This document shows, one piece after another, positions 8,126 to 15,123 of a DNA stretch of 35,047 nucleotides. The stretch lies in assembly GCA_900550935.1 (NCBI GenBank), contig URUD01000030.1, forward strand, positions 1-35,047, written 5' to 3'. Position numbers and translations under genes: made by a program. The notes below the pieces were generated by a model that saw only the letters and a program-made list of their open reading frames with translations, was not told where the DNA came from and did no database searches. Source of the DNA: an uncultured Roseburia sp. Lineage in GTDB: Bacteria; Bacillota; Clostridia; Lachnospirales; Lachnospiraceae. Positions within the stretch are counted from its first letter, which is position 1, and each line of letters starts with the position of its first letter.

Positions 8126-8305
8126 ATGTGGAAGATCAAGCATATCTTTGATGGAGACTATGGATGCGAAGCATTGCAGCCAGGGGAAAGACCAAAAGTA
8201 TCTGTTACCCTGATCGATGAGCAGGAGCAGACGAAAGTGGTGTCGGTCGAGGATGACTGGCTGACCGCCAATGGCTTGGATGTAGGCTCGGAGTGGAATT
8301 TTTAA
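8126..8305 (+). CDS. Second small acidic protein of the pair, function unknown
   Basis: A 59-residue frame starting MWKIKHIFDGDYGCEALQPG and ending LDVGSEWNF, acidic, with no membrane span. The ATG lies 3 bases after the stop of the previous small gene and has no separate Shine-Dalgarno, so expression by translational coupling is likely. The stop lies 10 bases before the -35 box of the peroxidase promoter. Residues such as DGDYGCEALQPGERPKVSVTL suggest a compact beta fold. No function is assigned. Confidence 0.55.
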   Translation: MWKIKHIFDGDYGCEALQPGERPKVSVTLIDEQEQTKVVSVEDDWLTANGLDVGSEWNF

Positions 8306-8314
8306 AAATAGCTA

Positions 8315-8343
8315 TTGACAAAACCAAAAAGATTGCGTACAAT
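8315..8343 (+). promoter_or_regulatory. Promoter of the thiol-peroxide cluster
   Basis: TTGACA (8315-8320), 17-base spacer, TACAAT (8338-8343): almost perfect sigma-A consensus. The leader to GTG 8435 is about 85 bases, AT-rich, and contains the hairpin at 8382-8408. An AT-rich stretch between the -10 box and 8385 could hold an OhrR/MarR operator, but I cannot define a symmetric site. Confidence 0.8.
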
Positions 8344-8381
8344 CAAAATATAAAAGTTGCACACAATATAATTTATAACAA

Positions 8382-8408
8382 TAGATTTGCCGGGGAAGGC
8401 AAAATCTA
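8382..8408 (+). promoter_or_regulatory. Leader hairpin just upstream of the peroxidase ribosome site
   Basis: TAGATTTGCC (8382-8391) pairs with GGCAAAATCTA (8398-8408) with one bulged A and a GGGGAA loop. It ends 12 bases before the AGGAG ribosome site (8421-8425). There is no T-run, so it is not a terminator. A role in mRNA stability or translation is possible. Confidence 0.45.
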
Positions 8409-8434
8409 CTATATTGAAAAAGGAGAGTACGCAA

Positions 8435-8977
8435 GTGAACATTTATGATTATACGGTAGAAACAGCAAACGGAGAAAAACAGAGTCTGGCAGACTTCAAA
8501 GGAAAAGTTCTGGTCATTGTAAATACAGCGACAGGCTGTGGCTTCACACCACAATACGAGCCACTGGAAGCGATGTATGAGAAATATCACGAAAAAGGAC
8601 TGGAGATCATCGATATTCCATGCAATCAGTTCGCCGGACAGGCACCGGGAACGGACGAAGAGATCCATGAGTTTTGCACCTTGAAGTACAATACACAGTT
8701 TCCACAGATGAAAAAAGCAGATGTAAATGGGGAAAACGAAATCCCGTTATATACTTATCTGAAGTCGCAGAAAGGATTTGAAGGGTCTGGAAAGGGCGTA
8801 AAGGCGATCGCGATGAATGCGCTCCTTAAAAAGATGGACAAAGGATATAAAGATAACCCAAATATCAAATGGAACTTTACCAAATTTGTGGTAGACAGAG
8901 ATGGAAATGTGGTGGCAAGATTTGAGCCTACGGCAGACATGAAGGAATTAGAAAAATGCGTGGAAAAACTCATATAA
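8435..8977 (+). CDS. Glutathione peroxidase family protein (thiol peroxidase, Cys type)
   Basis: A 180-residue cytoplasmic peroxidase that should reduce hydrogen or organic peroxides. I chose the GTG at 8435 because AGGAG lies 9 bases upstream and the product then starts like family members (NIYDYTVETANGEKQSL). An upstream in-frame ATG at 8387 lies inside the leader hairpin. The peroxidatic Cys is Cys35 in NTATGCGFTPQY, replacing the Sec of animal enzymes. The Gln of CNQFAGQ, the Trp of IKWNFTKF and the Asn beside it complete the catalytic tetrad. A further Cys in EEIHEFC is at the place of the resolving Cys of thioredoxin-dependent members. With thioredoxin and a thioredoxin-reductase-like gene next to it, the electron donor is probably thioredoxin, not glutathione. 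Confidence 0.92.
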   Translation: MNIYDYTVETANGEKQSLADFKGKVLVIVNTATGCGFTPQYEPLEAMYEKYHEKGLEIIDIPCNQFAGQAPGTDEEIHEFCTLKYNTQFPQMKKADVNGENEIPLYTYLKSQKGFEGSGKGVKAIAMNALLKKMDKGYKDNPNIKWNFTKFVVDRDGNVVARFEPTADMKELEKCVEKLI

Positions 8978-9036
8978 AATGAGAGAAATGCAAAAAATAA
9001 AGGAAGCAGGAAAACACCTGCGGAATGGAGCCAAAG

Positions 9037-9909
9037 ATGGAACGATACGACATAGCGATCATAGGAACAGGACCGGCGGGGCTGGAAGCAGCAATCACAG
9101 CAAAGGTTCGCAATAAAAATATATTGCTGCTTGGCAGCAGAGAATTAAGCCTGAAAGTAGAAAAAGCTCATACGGTAAAGAATTATCTGGGGCTGCCGGA
9201 AGTGACCGGCGAGCAGATGCAGAGCGCGTTTTTAAAGCATCTGGTGCAGATGGACATTGCAATCACAGAGGACCGGGTAAATGCGGTCTATGCGATGGGC
9301 AGCTATTTTGCAATTCAGGGACACCGGGATATGTATGAGGCGGAGGCGGTCATACTTGCCTGTGGGGTGTCGACAGCAAAGCCATTTCCGGGAGAGATGG
9401 AAAATCTCGGAAGGGGAGTCAGCTACTGCGCTACCTGTGATGGGGCACTGTATAAAGGAAAAACAGTGACGGTCATAGGCTATTCCAAAGAGGAAGAGCA
9501 GGAAGCAGAGTATCTGGCGGAACTGGCAGAAAAAGTATATTACCTGCCAATGTATGAGCAGGAAAATAAACTCCACGCAAAGATCGAAGTACTTCCAGAT
9601 GCAAAACCGGTGGCAATCGAAAAAGGAGCGGAGCGGCTTTGCCTGAGACTGGAAGAGGGCAGCATAGAGACAGATGGTATCTTTATTTTAAGGGAAAGCA
9701 TAGCAACATCCCAGCTAGTGCCGGGGCTTGCAATGGATAGTAATCAGGTGATCGTAAACAGACAGCTTGAGACCAACCTTCCGGGGCTTTTTGCCTGCGG
9801 GGACGTAACCGGCGCGCCGTATCAGTATATCAAAGCGGCAGGAGAAGGAAATGTCGCAGCATTGACAGCAGTAAGTTATCTTGCCAAAAGCAGGAACTCA
9901 AATAAATAA
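9037..9909 (+). CDS. Thioredoxin reductase-like flavoprotein lacking NADPH motifs (FFTR-like candidate)
   Basis: A 290-residue flavoprotein of the thioredoxin-reductase fold. ATG 9037 is preferred because GGAG ends 6 bases upstream; ATG 9025 would add four residues. The FAD site GTGPAG (residues 10-15), the redox pair CATC (Cys131/Cys134) and the second FAD motif GLFACGDVTGAPYQYIKAAGEG are intact. In NADPH-dependent enzymes the middle domain carries VIGGGNTA-type and HRRxxxR motifs. Here the first reads VIGYSKEEEQEA and the second LPMYEQE, so the dinucleotide-binding glycines and the phosphate-binding arginines are missing. This is the hallmark described for the ferredoxin-dependent flavin thioredoxin reductases of clostridia. 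It probably passes electrons to the thioredoxin encoded 23 bases downstream. The donor is inferred and could also be another reduced flavin or protein. Confidence 0.85.
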   Translation: MERYDIAIIGTGPAGLEAAITAKVRNKNILLLGSRELSLKVEKAHTVKNYLGLPEVTGEQMQSAFLKHLVQMDIAITEDRVNAVYAMGSYFAIQGHRDMYEAEAVILACGVSTAKPFPGEMENLGRGVSYCATCDGALYKGKTVTVIGYSKEEEQEAEYLAELAEKVYYLPMYEQENKLHAKIEVLPDAKPVAIEKGAERLCLRLEEGSIETDGIFILRESIATSQLVPGLAMDSNQVIVNRQLETNLPGLFACGDVTGAPYQYIKAAGEGNVAALTAVSYLAKSRNSNK

Positions 9910-9932
9910 GAAACGATAAAGGAGAAAAAAAG

Positions 9933-10244
9933 ATGGTAAAGAAAATTTCAGAAAAAGAATGGAACGAAGTAACAGAAAAGAAAGCAGCAGTGGTAGATTT
10001 TTCAGCAACCTGGTGCGGACCATGCAAGATGCTTGCACCGGTACTTGAAGAAGTATCCGGGGAAATGAGCGATGCGGTATCTTTTTACAATGTTGATGTT
10101 GATGAAAACCCGGATCTCGCGCAGAAATTCGGCATAACAAGCATCCCAGCCCTTGTAGTCTTAAAGGAAGGCGAAAAAGCAGGCATGCAGGTCGGATTTT
10201 TGCCAAAGGATGGTGTGGTTGATTTTATAAAATCACAGATTTAA
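9933..10244 (+). CDS. trxA: Thioredoxin
   Basis: A 103-residue thioredoxin with the canonical WCGPCK site (Cys28 and Cys31), the buried Asp22 equivalent in VVDFSATW, and the cis-Pro loop TSIPALVV. Length and motif order are exactly those of bacterial TrxA. GGAG precedes the ATG, and the gene follows the reductase-like gene by 23 bases, so they form one operon with the peroxidase. It should act as the reductant of the peroxidase. Confidence 0.95.
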   Translation: MVKKISEKEWNEVTEKKAAVVDFSATWCGPCKMLAPVLEEVSGEMSDAVSFYNVDVDENPDLAQKFGITSIPALVVLKEGEKAGMQVGFLPKDGVVDFIKSQI

Positions 10245-10266
10245 GATAGAAAACCGGAAAGAAAAA

Positions 10267-10275
10267 TGCTATACT
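10267..10275 (+). promoter_or_regulatory. Extended -10 promoter of the OhrR-type gene
   Basis: TG-C-TATACT (10267-10275) is an extended -10 element. A weak -35 (TAGAAA, 10247-10252) lies 17 bases before it. It would start transcripts about 35 bases before the ATG at 10316, giving the regulator a promoter apart from the peroxidase operon. Confidence 0.5.
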
Positions 10276-10315
10276 GATTTAGTTGGGCACAATGAAATGA
10301 AAAGGCGGGTTTAGA

Positions 10316-10747
10316 ATGAGTAATAAGTATGACAGGTTAAAACTGGCAAATCAGCTATGCTTTCCACTATATGCAGCATCAAAGGAGATCGTCAGACATT
10401 ACAAACCTTTTCTGGATGAACTGGACATGACCTATACACAGTATATTGCAATGATGGTTTTGTGGGAGCATAAGGAAGTGACTGTAAAGGAACTGGGACA
10501 ATATCTATATCTGGATTCAGGAACACTTACGCCACTGTTAAAGACGATGGAGAAAAAAGGCTGGGTGGAACGAAAACGGTCCAAAGAGGACGAACGTGTG
10601 TTAAATGTCACGATCACAGAGCAGGGAAATGCGTTGCGGGAAAAGGCAGTGTGTGTACCGGAGCAGATGGCAGCATGCGTAAAGTTAGAGCCGGAGGAAG
10701 CAGCAGAATTATACCGGATCTTAAATAAGATCCTGGCAGGTTTTTAA
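10316..10747 (+). CDS. ohrR: OhrR-type MarR-family peroxide-sensing regulator
   Basis: A 143-residue winged-helix repressor. The N-terminal NQLCFPLYAASKEIVRHYKP closely follows the pattern of Bacillus OhrR, including the redox-sensing Cys (Cys15). The recognition part LYLDSGTLTPLLKTMEKKGW and the wing KRSKEDERVLNV are also OhrR-like. Organic peroxides would oxidise Cys15 and release the DNA. It sits directly after the peroxidase / reductase / thioredoxin genes, the expected targets, and has its own extended -10 promoter. There is no ohr peroxidase gene in the window; the glutathione-peroxidase-like enzyme may take its place. Family call firm, regulon inferred. Confidence 0.88.
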   Translation: MSNKYDRLKLANQLCFPLYAASKEIVRHYKPFLDELDMTYTQYIAMMVLWEHKEVTVKELGQYLYLDSGTLTPLLKTMEKKGWVERKRSKEDERVLNVTITEQGNALREKAVCVPEQMAACVKLEPEEAAELYRILNKILAGF

Positions 10748-10764
10748 TGGAGGAACGAACACAG

Positions 10765-10992
10765 ATGGATGAATATTTAATTGCAAACACAACAAGAGAG
10801 CAGCGCGAAAAGATCGTTGCAGATTCTTTGGGGAACATCGATGCGACCTGCGACGGATGTGCGGAGGGTATCTTAGACATGTACCAGCCATACATTGATG
10901 GAAAGATGGAATTAAGAGAGTGCACCATGGCATTCAATGCACGCTATGTAAGGGACATGGATAGGGAAAATCGAAGAAGTTGTCCAATGTAA
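10765..10992 (+). CDS. Small Cys-containing protein, function unknown
   Basis: A 75-residue soluble protein (MDEYLIANTTREQREKI ... RRSCPM). GGAGG at 10749-10753 favours ATG 10765. An in-frame ATG at 10747 shares one base with the ohrR stop and would add six residues. It contains a CDGC pair (CxxC) at about residues 29-32 and further Cys near the middle and C-terminus, so metal binding or redox activity is possible. It follows ohrR directly and is probably cotranscribed with it. I do not recognise the family. Confidence 0.7.
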   Translation: MDEYLIANTTREQREKIVADSLGNIDATCDGCAEGILDMYQPYIDGKMELRECTMAFNARYVRDMDRENRRSCPM

Positions 10993-11070
10993 TCTAAGGA
11001 TTTTTAAGAATATCACACAAAAATAACCAATAAAGAAGCATATAAAAACAGAATAGCGAGCGTTTTGCAC

Positions 11071-11120
11071 AAAACATACAGAAGAATTTTCTAGAAAGAG
11101 AGAAGTATTTTGTATGTTTT
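11071..11120. repeat. Inverted repeat upstream of mglB
   Basis: AAAACATACA (11071-11080) is matched exactly by its reverse complement TGTATGTTTT (11111-11120), with TTTCTAGAAA, a 10-base palindrome, between them at 11088-11097. T-runs follow the right arm. It may be a weak terminator of the ohrR transcript or a regulator site for the galactose operon. Confidence 0.5.
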
Positions 11121-11134
11121 TTTAATGCCTCCAT

Positions 11135-11143
11135 TGCTATAAT
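11135..11143 (+). promoter_or_regulatory. Extended -10 promoter of the galactose importer operon
   Basis: TG-C-TATAAT (11135-11143) is a perfect extended -10 box 52 bases before the mglB ATG. There is no good -35 box at the usual distance, which is typical of promoters that need an activator; an AraC-type response regulator is encoded downstream. Confidence 0.7.
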
Positions 11144-11150
11144 TCATCAT

Positions 11151-11165
11151 GTAACAAGAAGTTAC
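11151..11165. promoter_or_regulatory. Small palindrome at the mglB transcription start
   Basis: GTAAC-AAGAA-GTTAC (11151-11165) is a perfect inverted repeat just downstream of the -10 box, where a repressor or activator could act on initiation. Its regulator is unknown. Confidence 0.35.
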
Positions 11166-11194
11166 CAAAACATTTATTTAGGGAGGTTTTCAAT

Positions 11195-12328
11195 ATGAAA
11201 AAGAAAGTAGTTAGCGTAATGCTCGCAATGACAATGGTGGCATCTTTAGCAATGGGATGTGGAAGCAGTTCCAACACCACCACAACAACAGACAATGCAA
11301 CAACAGATAACGCAACAACAGATAACGCAACAACAGACAACGCAACAACTGAAGCAGAGAATATTGCAGATGCAGCAGCAGATACCGCAAATGGTGATTT
11401 GGCTGATAAAAAGGTTGGTGTATGTATTTATCAGTTCTCCGATAACTTCATGACACTGTTCCGTGGAGAACTTGAGAATTACTTAGTAGAAAAAGGATTT
11501 TCAAAAGAGAATATCACAATTGTAGATGGTGCAAATGACCAGGCTACACAGACAAACCAGATCCAGAACTTCATTACACAGGGCGTAGATGTATTGATCA
11601 TCAACCCGGTTAACTCCTCTTCTGCAGAGACCATCACAGACATGGTTGTAGCAGCAGATATTCCATTAGTATATATCAACCGTGAGCCGGATGAGTCAGA
11701 AGAGCAGAGATGGGCTGACAACAACTGGAATGTAACATATGTTGGATGTGATGCTCGTCAGTCTGGTACTTACCAGGGCGAACTGATCGCAGACATCGGA
11801 CTTGATACACTTGATATGAACGGAAACGGCAAGATCGATTACATCATGATCGAAGGTGACCCGGAGAACGTAGATGCTCAGTATCGTACCGAGTATTCTG
11901 TAAAAGCTCTTGAGGATGCAGGACTTGATGTAAACTGCTTAGATGATCAGGTTGGTAACTGGGATCAGGCTACAGCACAGCAGTTAGTAGCTAACTCATT
12001 AAGCCAGCATGGCAATGATGTAGAAGTTGTATTCTGTAACAACGATGCAATGGCACTTGGTGCTTTACAGGCAATCGAGTCTGCAGGACGTACTGTAGGT
12101 AAGGATATCTACTTAGTAGGTGTTGATGCATTATCAGAGGCACTTGAGGATGTTATCGCAGGAACTATGACAGGTACTGTATTCAATGATCACTTCGCAC
12201 AGTCACACAGTGCAGCAGATGCAGCAATCAACTACTTAACAGGTGCAGGCAACGAGCACTACATCGGATGTGATTACGTTAAAGTTACAAAAGACAATGC
12301 ACAGAGTGTTCTTGACATGGTTAAATAA
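11195..12328 (+). CDS. mglB: Galactose/glucose-type ABC transporter binding lipoprotein
   Basis: A 377-residue extracellular sugar-binding lipoprotein of the CUT2 family. The signal peptide ends in LAMGC (lipidated Cys22). A Thr/Asn-rich tether of repeated DNATT units follows, encoded by a 15-base tandem repeat. The binding domain matches MglB in order: VGVCIYQFSDNFM, VDVLIINPVN, NREPDES, YVGCDARQSGTYQGELIAD, then a calcium loop DMNGNGKID at about residues 205-215 as in E. coli MglB, and VVFCNNDAMALGA. The GGGAGG ribosome site is strong. It heads the mglBAC operon, and a stem-loop follows the gene. Galactose or glucose is the likely ligand; closely related pentose binding cannot be excluded. 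Confidence 0.9.
   Translation: MKKKVVSVMLAMTMVASLAMGCGSSSNTTTTTDNATTDNATTDNATTDNATTEAENIADAAADTANGDLADKKVGVCIYQFSDNFMTLFRGELENYLVEKGFSKENITIVDGANDQATQTNQIQNFITQGVDVLIINPVNSSSAETITDMVVAADIPLVYINREPDESEEQRWADNNWNVTYVGCDARQSGTYQGELIADIGLDTLDMNGNGKIDYIMIEGDPENVDAQYRTEYSVKALEDAGLDVNCLDDQVGNWDQATAQQLVANSLSQHGNDVEVVFCNNDAMALGALQAIESAGRTVGKDIYLVGVDALSEALEDVIAGTMTGTVFNDHFAQSHSAADAAINYLTGAGNEHYIGCDYVKVTKDNAQSVLDMVK
11282..11350 (+). repeat. 15-base tandem repeat in the mglB tether
   Basis: The unit GCAACAACAGATAAC occurs at 11297-11311 and 11312-11326. It recurs with one change at 11327-11341, with degenerate copies on both sides. It encodes repeated DNATT in the linker between the lipid anchor and the binding domain. 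Confidence 0.85.
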
Positions 12329-12362
12329 TCCGTTAGTTGAAAAAAAGAAGTAAAACAGGGGC

Positions 12363-12396
12363 GGTGCGGGTGTTATCTGCACCCGCACCTGTCTTT
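12363..12396 (+). terminator. Strong stem-loop between mglB and mglA
   Basis: A perfect 10-pair GC-rich stem, GGTGCGGGTG (12363-12372) with CACCCGCACC (12380-12389) and a 7-base loop, followed by a short pyrimidine stretch. In binding-protein-dependent operons such a hairpin commonly stabilises the upstream mRNA or stops part of the transcription, giving more binding protein than ATPase. The remaining intergenic DNA to 12510 holds a smaller ACAGAT/ATCTGT hairpin at 12443-12458 and no convincing promoter. Confidence 0.75.
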
Positions 12397-12510
12397 CAAA
12401 TGAATGTATCAGAATGATTCGAAAACTTAACTTTGACGATACACAGATCCCAATCTGTATCTATATAAAATAAAACGGGCGATTGCCTGAAAAAATAAAG
12501 GAGGAGCAAA

Positions 12511-14019
12511 ATGGCGGAATATAAACTGGAGCTTAAGGGTGTTTGCAAATCTTTCCCTGGTGTAAAAGCGCTTGATAATGTGCAGCTTTCGTTAAGACCA
12601 GGAACCGTTCATGCACTGATGGGGGAAAACGGTGCAGGAAAATCCACTCTGATGAAATGCCTGTTCGGTATTTACAGAATGGATGCAGGAGAGATCATCC
12701 TGGATGGTAAAAAGATCGAGATCAACAATCCGGATGAGGCAATGAAATATGGTATTGCAATGGTACATCAGGAATTACAGCCGGTACCTGCAAGAAGTGT
12801 GGCAGAAAATCTTTATCTGGGACGTTACCCGATGAAAGGGTTCGGACCATTTAAGATGATTGATCACAAGACCATGTATGCAGAGACAGAGAGATGGTTA
12901 AAAGAGGTAAAAATGGACTTTGATCCAAAAGCACAGCTCGGTTCTCTCTCCATTGGTCAGATGCAGTCCGTTGAAATTGCAAAGGCAGTTTCACAGCAGG
13001 CGAAAGTCGTAATCTTTGATGAGCCGACTTCCTCACTTTCTGATAATGAAGTCGAGGCATTGTTCCGTATCATGAATGATTTAAGGGATAAGGGCGTTGC
13101 GATGGTCTATATCTCTCATAAGATGGATGAGATCAAACGGATCGCAGATGATATCACGATCATGCGTGATGGTACCTATGTTGGAACCTGGCCGGCAGCA
13201 GAACTTACCACAGACCAGATCATTGCAAAGATGGTAGGCCGTGAGCTGACCAATGTATATCCTCCAAAGGAGAATAAACCAGGCGAGGTTGTCATGGAAG
13301 TCAAAAATTTGTGTTCCATCAATCCGAAATCTTTCCAGAATGTCAGCTTTACCCTTCGGAAAGGCGAGATCCTTGGATTTGGTGGTCTGGTAGGAGCACA
13401 GAGAACCGAGCTGATGGAAGGTATCTTCGGTATTCGTGGAGTGGCTTCCGGTGAGGTTTACATGCACGGCAATAAAGTAAAGATCAAACATCCGATTGAC
13501 GCGATGAATGCAGGTATCGGACTGATCACAGAGGATCGTCGTGGAAATGGTATTTTTGGATGTCTTTCCATCAAGGACAATGTAGGTGTATCCGTATACA
13601 ATAAGTTCTTAAAAGCAGGATTTATCCTGGATCATAAAAAGATCAATGCAGTTGTGGATGACAGCATTAACAAGCTGAGTATCAAGACACCAAGCATGAA
13701 GGAACATATCGCAAACTTATCTGGTGGTAATCAGCAGAAAGTTATCGTTTCCAGATGGCTGGCGAATGACCCGGATGTATTGATCATGGATGAACCGACA
13801 CGAGGAATTGATGTAGGAGCAAAGCATGAGATATACGAGATCATGAGTGATCTGGCGAAAAAGGGAAAAGCAATCATAATGATCTCGTCTGAAATGTCAG
13901 AACTTCTTGGAATGGCAGACAGGATCTGCGTTATGTGTAATGGTAAACTTACCGGTGAGATCACAGAGCCGGAAGAGATGACACAGGCAAGAGTAATGGG
14001 CTTCGCAACAAAATTCTGA
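12511..14019 (+). CDS. mglA: Galactose-type ABC transporter ATPase (double NBD)
   Basis: A 502-residue cytoplasmic ATPase with two fused nucleotide-binding domains, as in CUT2 importers. NBD1 has Walker A GENGAGKST (about residue 39), signature LSIGQ (about 145) and Walker B VVIFDEPTS (about 165). NBD2 has a degenerate Walker A (GGLVGAQRTE, no Lys), an intact signature LSGGNQQKV (about 405) and Walker B VLIMDEPTRGID. Loss of the second Walker A Lys is usual in this family. It pairs with the permease 19 bases downstream. The GGAGGAG ribosome site is excellent. Confidence 0.93.
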   Translation: MAEYKLELKGVCKSFPGVKALDNVQLSLRPGTVHALMGENGAGKSTLMKCLFGIYRMDAGEIILDGKKIEINNPDEAMKYGIAMVHQELQPVPARSVAENLYLGRYPMKGFGPFKMIDHKTMYAETERWLKEVKMDFDPKAQLGSLSIGQMQSVEIAKAVSQQAKVVIFDEPTSSLSDNEVEALFRIMNDLRDKGVAMVYISHKMDEIKRIADDITIMRDGTYVGTWPAAELTTDQIIAKMVGRELTNVYPPKENKPGEVVMEVKNLCSINPKSFQNVSFTLRKGEILGFGGLVGAQRTELMEGIFGIRGVASGEVYMHGNKVKIKHPIDAMNAGIGLITEDRRGNGIFGCLSIKDNVGVSVYNKFLKAGFILDHKKINAVVDDSINKLSIKTPSMKEHIANLSGGNQQKVIVSRWLANDPDVLIMDEPTRGIDVGAKHEIYEIMSDLAKKGKAIIMISSEMSELLGMADRICVMCNGKLTGEITEPEEMTQARVMGFATKF

Positions 14020-14038
14020 GTCAGAGGAGGACAATAGA

Positions 14039-15028
14039 ATGGAAAAGACAAAACAGCAGAAAGCAAAAGACTTTATCATTAACAATGGTGTTATTATTGT
14101 AATGTTTATTCTGGTTATCTATACCGGATTTACATCCAGTAATTTCCTTACACCAAACAACTTATTAAACATTTTAACCAACATGAGTGCACGACTTGTT
14201 ATCGCACTTGGTATCGCAGGATGTGTTATCACCGCAGGATGTGACCTTTCCGCAGGACGTATGATCGGTTTCGCAGCATGTATCGCAGGTACGTTGTTAC
14301 AACGTATGGATTATTCCGGTAAATTTTTCCCGGATATGCAGCCAATGAACGTATTCCTTGCATTGATCGTAGTTATGGCGATCTGTGCAGCATTCGGTAG
14401 TATTACCGGTTTCTTTATCGCATATTTAAGTGTACCACCATTTATCGCAACACTGGCAATGATGGAGATCGTATATGGTATTTCCTTAATCTACACAGGT
14501 GCAACACCACTTGGTGGGTATGTAAAAGAGTACACAGACATTGCAAATGGTAAATTCCTTGGAATCAGCTGGCTGATCTGGATCGCATTGATCGTAGCAG
14601 CAATTACCTGGTTCATCTTCAATATGACCCGTCATGGAAAATATATGTATGCGATCGGTGGAAACCCACAGGCAGCAGAAGTAGCCGGTGTTCCGGTTAA
14701 GAAAACCATGATCTTGATCTACATGAAAGCAGCAGCTATGTATGGTCTTGCCGGTTTCATGCTTGGTGCAAAAGCCGGCGGTGCATCCGTCAACTTAGGA
14801 TATGGTTACGAAATGGAAGCAATCGCAGCATGTACCATCGGTGGTGTATCTGTTACTGGTGGTCGTGGTAAAGTATCATCCGCTATCATCGGTGTTGCCG
14901 TATTTGAGCTGTTAAAAGCAGCATTACAGTACTTGGGAGTCGATGCAAACGCACAGTATATTGCCATCGGTATTGTAATCTTCGTAGCAATTTCACTTGA
15001 TATCAGAAAATACGTTGCAAAGAAATAA
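14039..15028 (+). CDS. mglC: Galactose-type ABC transporter permease
   Basis: A 329-residue membrane protein of the CUT2/RbsC family with roughly ten hydrophobic spans, presumably working as a homodimer. Family marks are the GCDLSAGRMIGFAAC segment (the usual GxDLSVG motif), the conserved MTRHGKYMYAIGGNPQAAEVAGVP loop that contacts the ATPase, and IGGVSVTGGRGKVSS near the C-terminus. The gene follows mglA by 19 bases with GGAGG before the ATG, and a hairpin comes after the stop. Confidence 0.92.
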   Translation: MEKTKQQKAKDFIINNGVIIVMFILVIYTGFTSSNFLTPNNLLNILTNMSARLVIALGIAGCVITAGCDLSAGRMIGFAACIAGTLLQRMDYSGKFFPDMQPMNVFLALIVVMAICAAFGSITGFFIAYLSVPPFIATLAMMEIVYGISLIYTGATPLGGYVKEYTDIANGKFLGISWLIWIALIVAAITWFIFNMTRHGKYMYAIGGNPQAAEVAGVPVKKTMILIYMKAAAMYGLAGFMLGAKAGGASVNLGYGYEMEAIAACTIGGVSVTGGRGKVSSAIIGVAVFELLKAALQYLGVDANAQYIAIGIVIFVAISLDIRKYVAKK

Positions 15029-15035
15029 ACAAGTT

Positions 15036-15064
15036 TTGAAACAATACATAAATTGTATTATAAT
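15036..15064 (+). promoter_or_regulatory. Promoter of the two-component / binding-protein module
   Basis: TTGAAA (15036-15041), 17 bases, TATAAT (15059-15064). It reads into the small membrane gene and the regulator genes. Its start site would fall inside the mglC terminator hairpin, so the regulators can be made without the importer. Confidence 0.7.
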
Positions 15065-15094
15065 AATAGCGGCTGGAGCAGTTCAGCCGCTATT
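15065..15094 (+). terminator. Hairpin terminator after mglC
   Basis: AATAGCGGCTG (15065-15075) pairs perfectly with CAGCCGCTATT (15084-15094) around an 8-base loop. The following tract is only moderately T-rich (GTTGATTAAG), so some readthrough into the regulator genes is likely. Confidence 0.7.
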
Positions 15095-15123
15095 GTTGAT
15101 TAAGAAAAAGTGGGAGGGAAACT

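Noticed and set aside
8387..8434. N-terminal extension of the peroxidase from ATG 8387
   Set aside because: It lies within the leader hairpin, has no ribosome site, and the family-like sequence starts at the GTG preceded by AGGAG.
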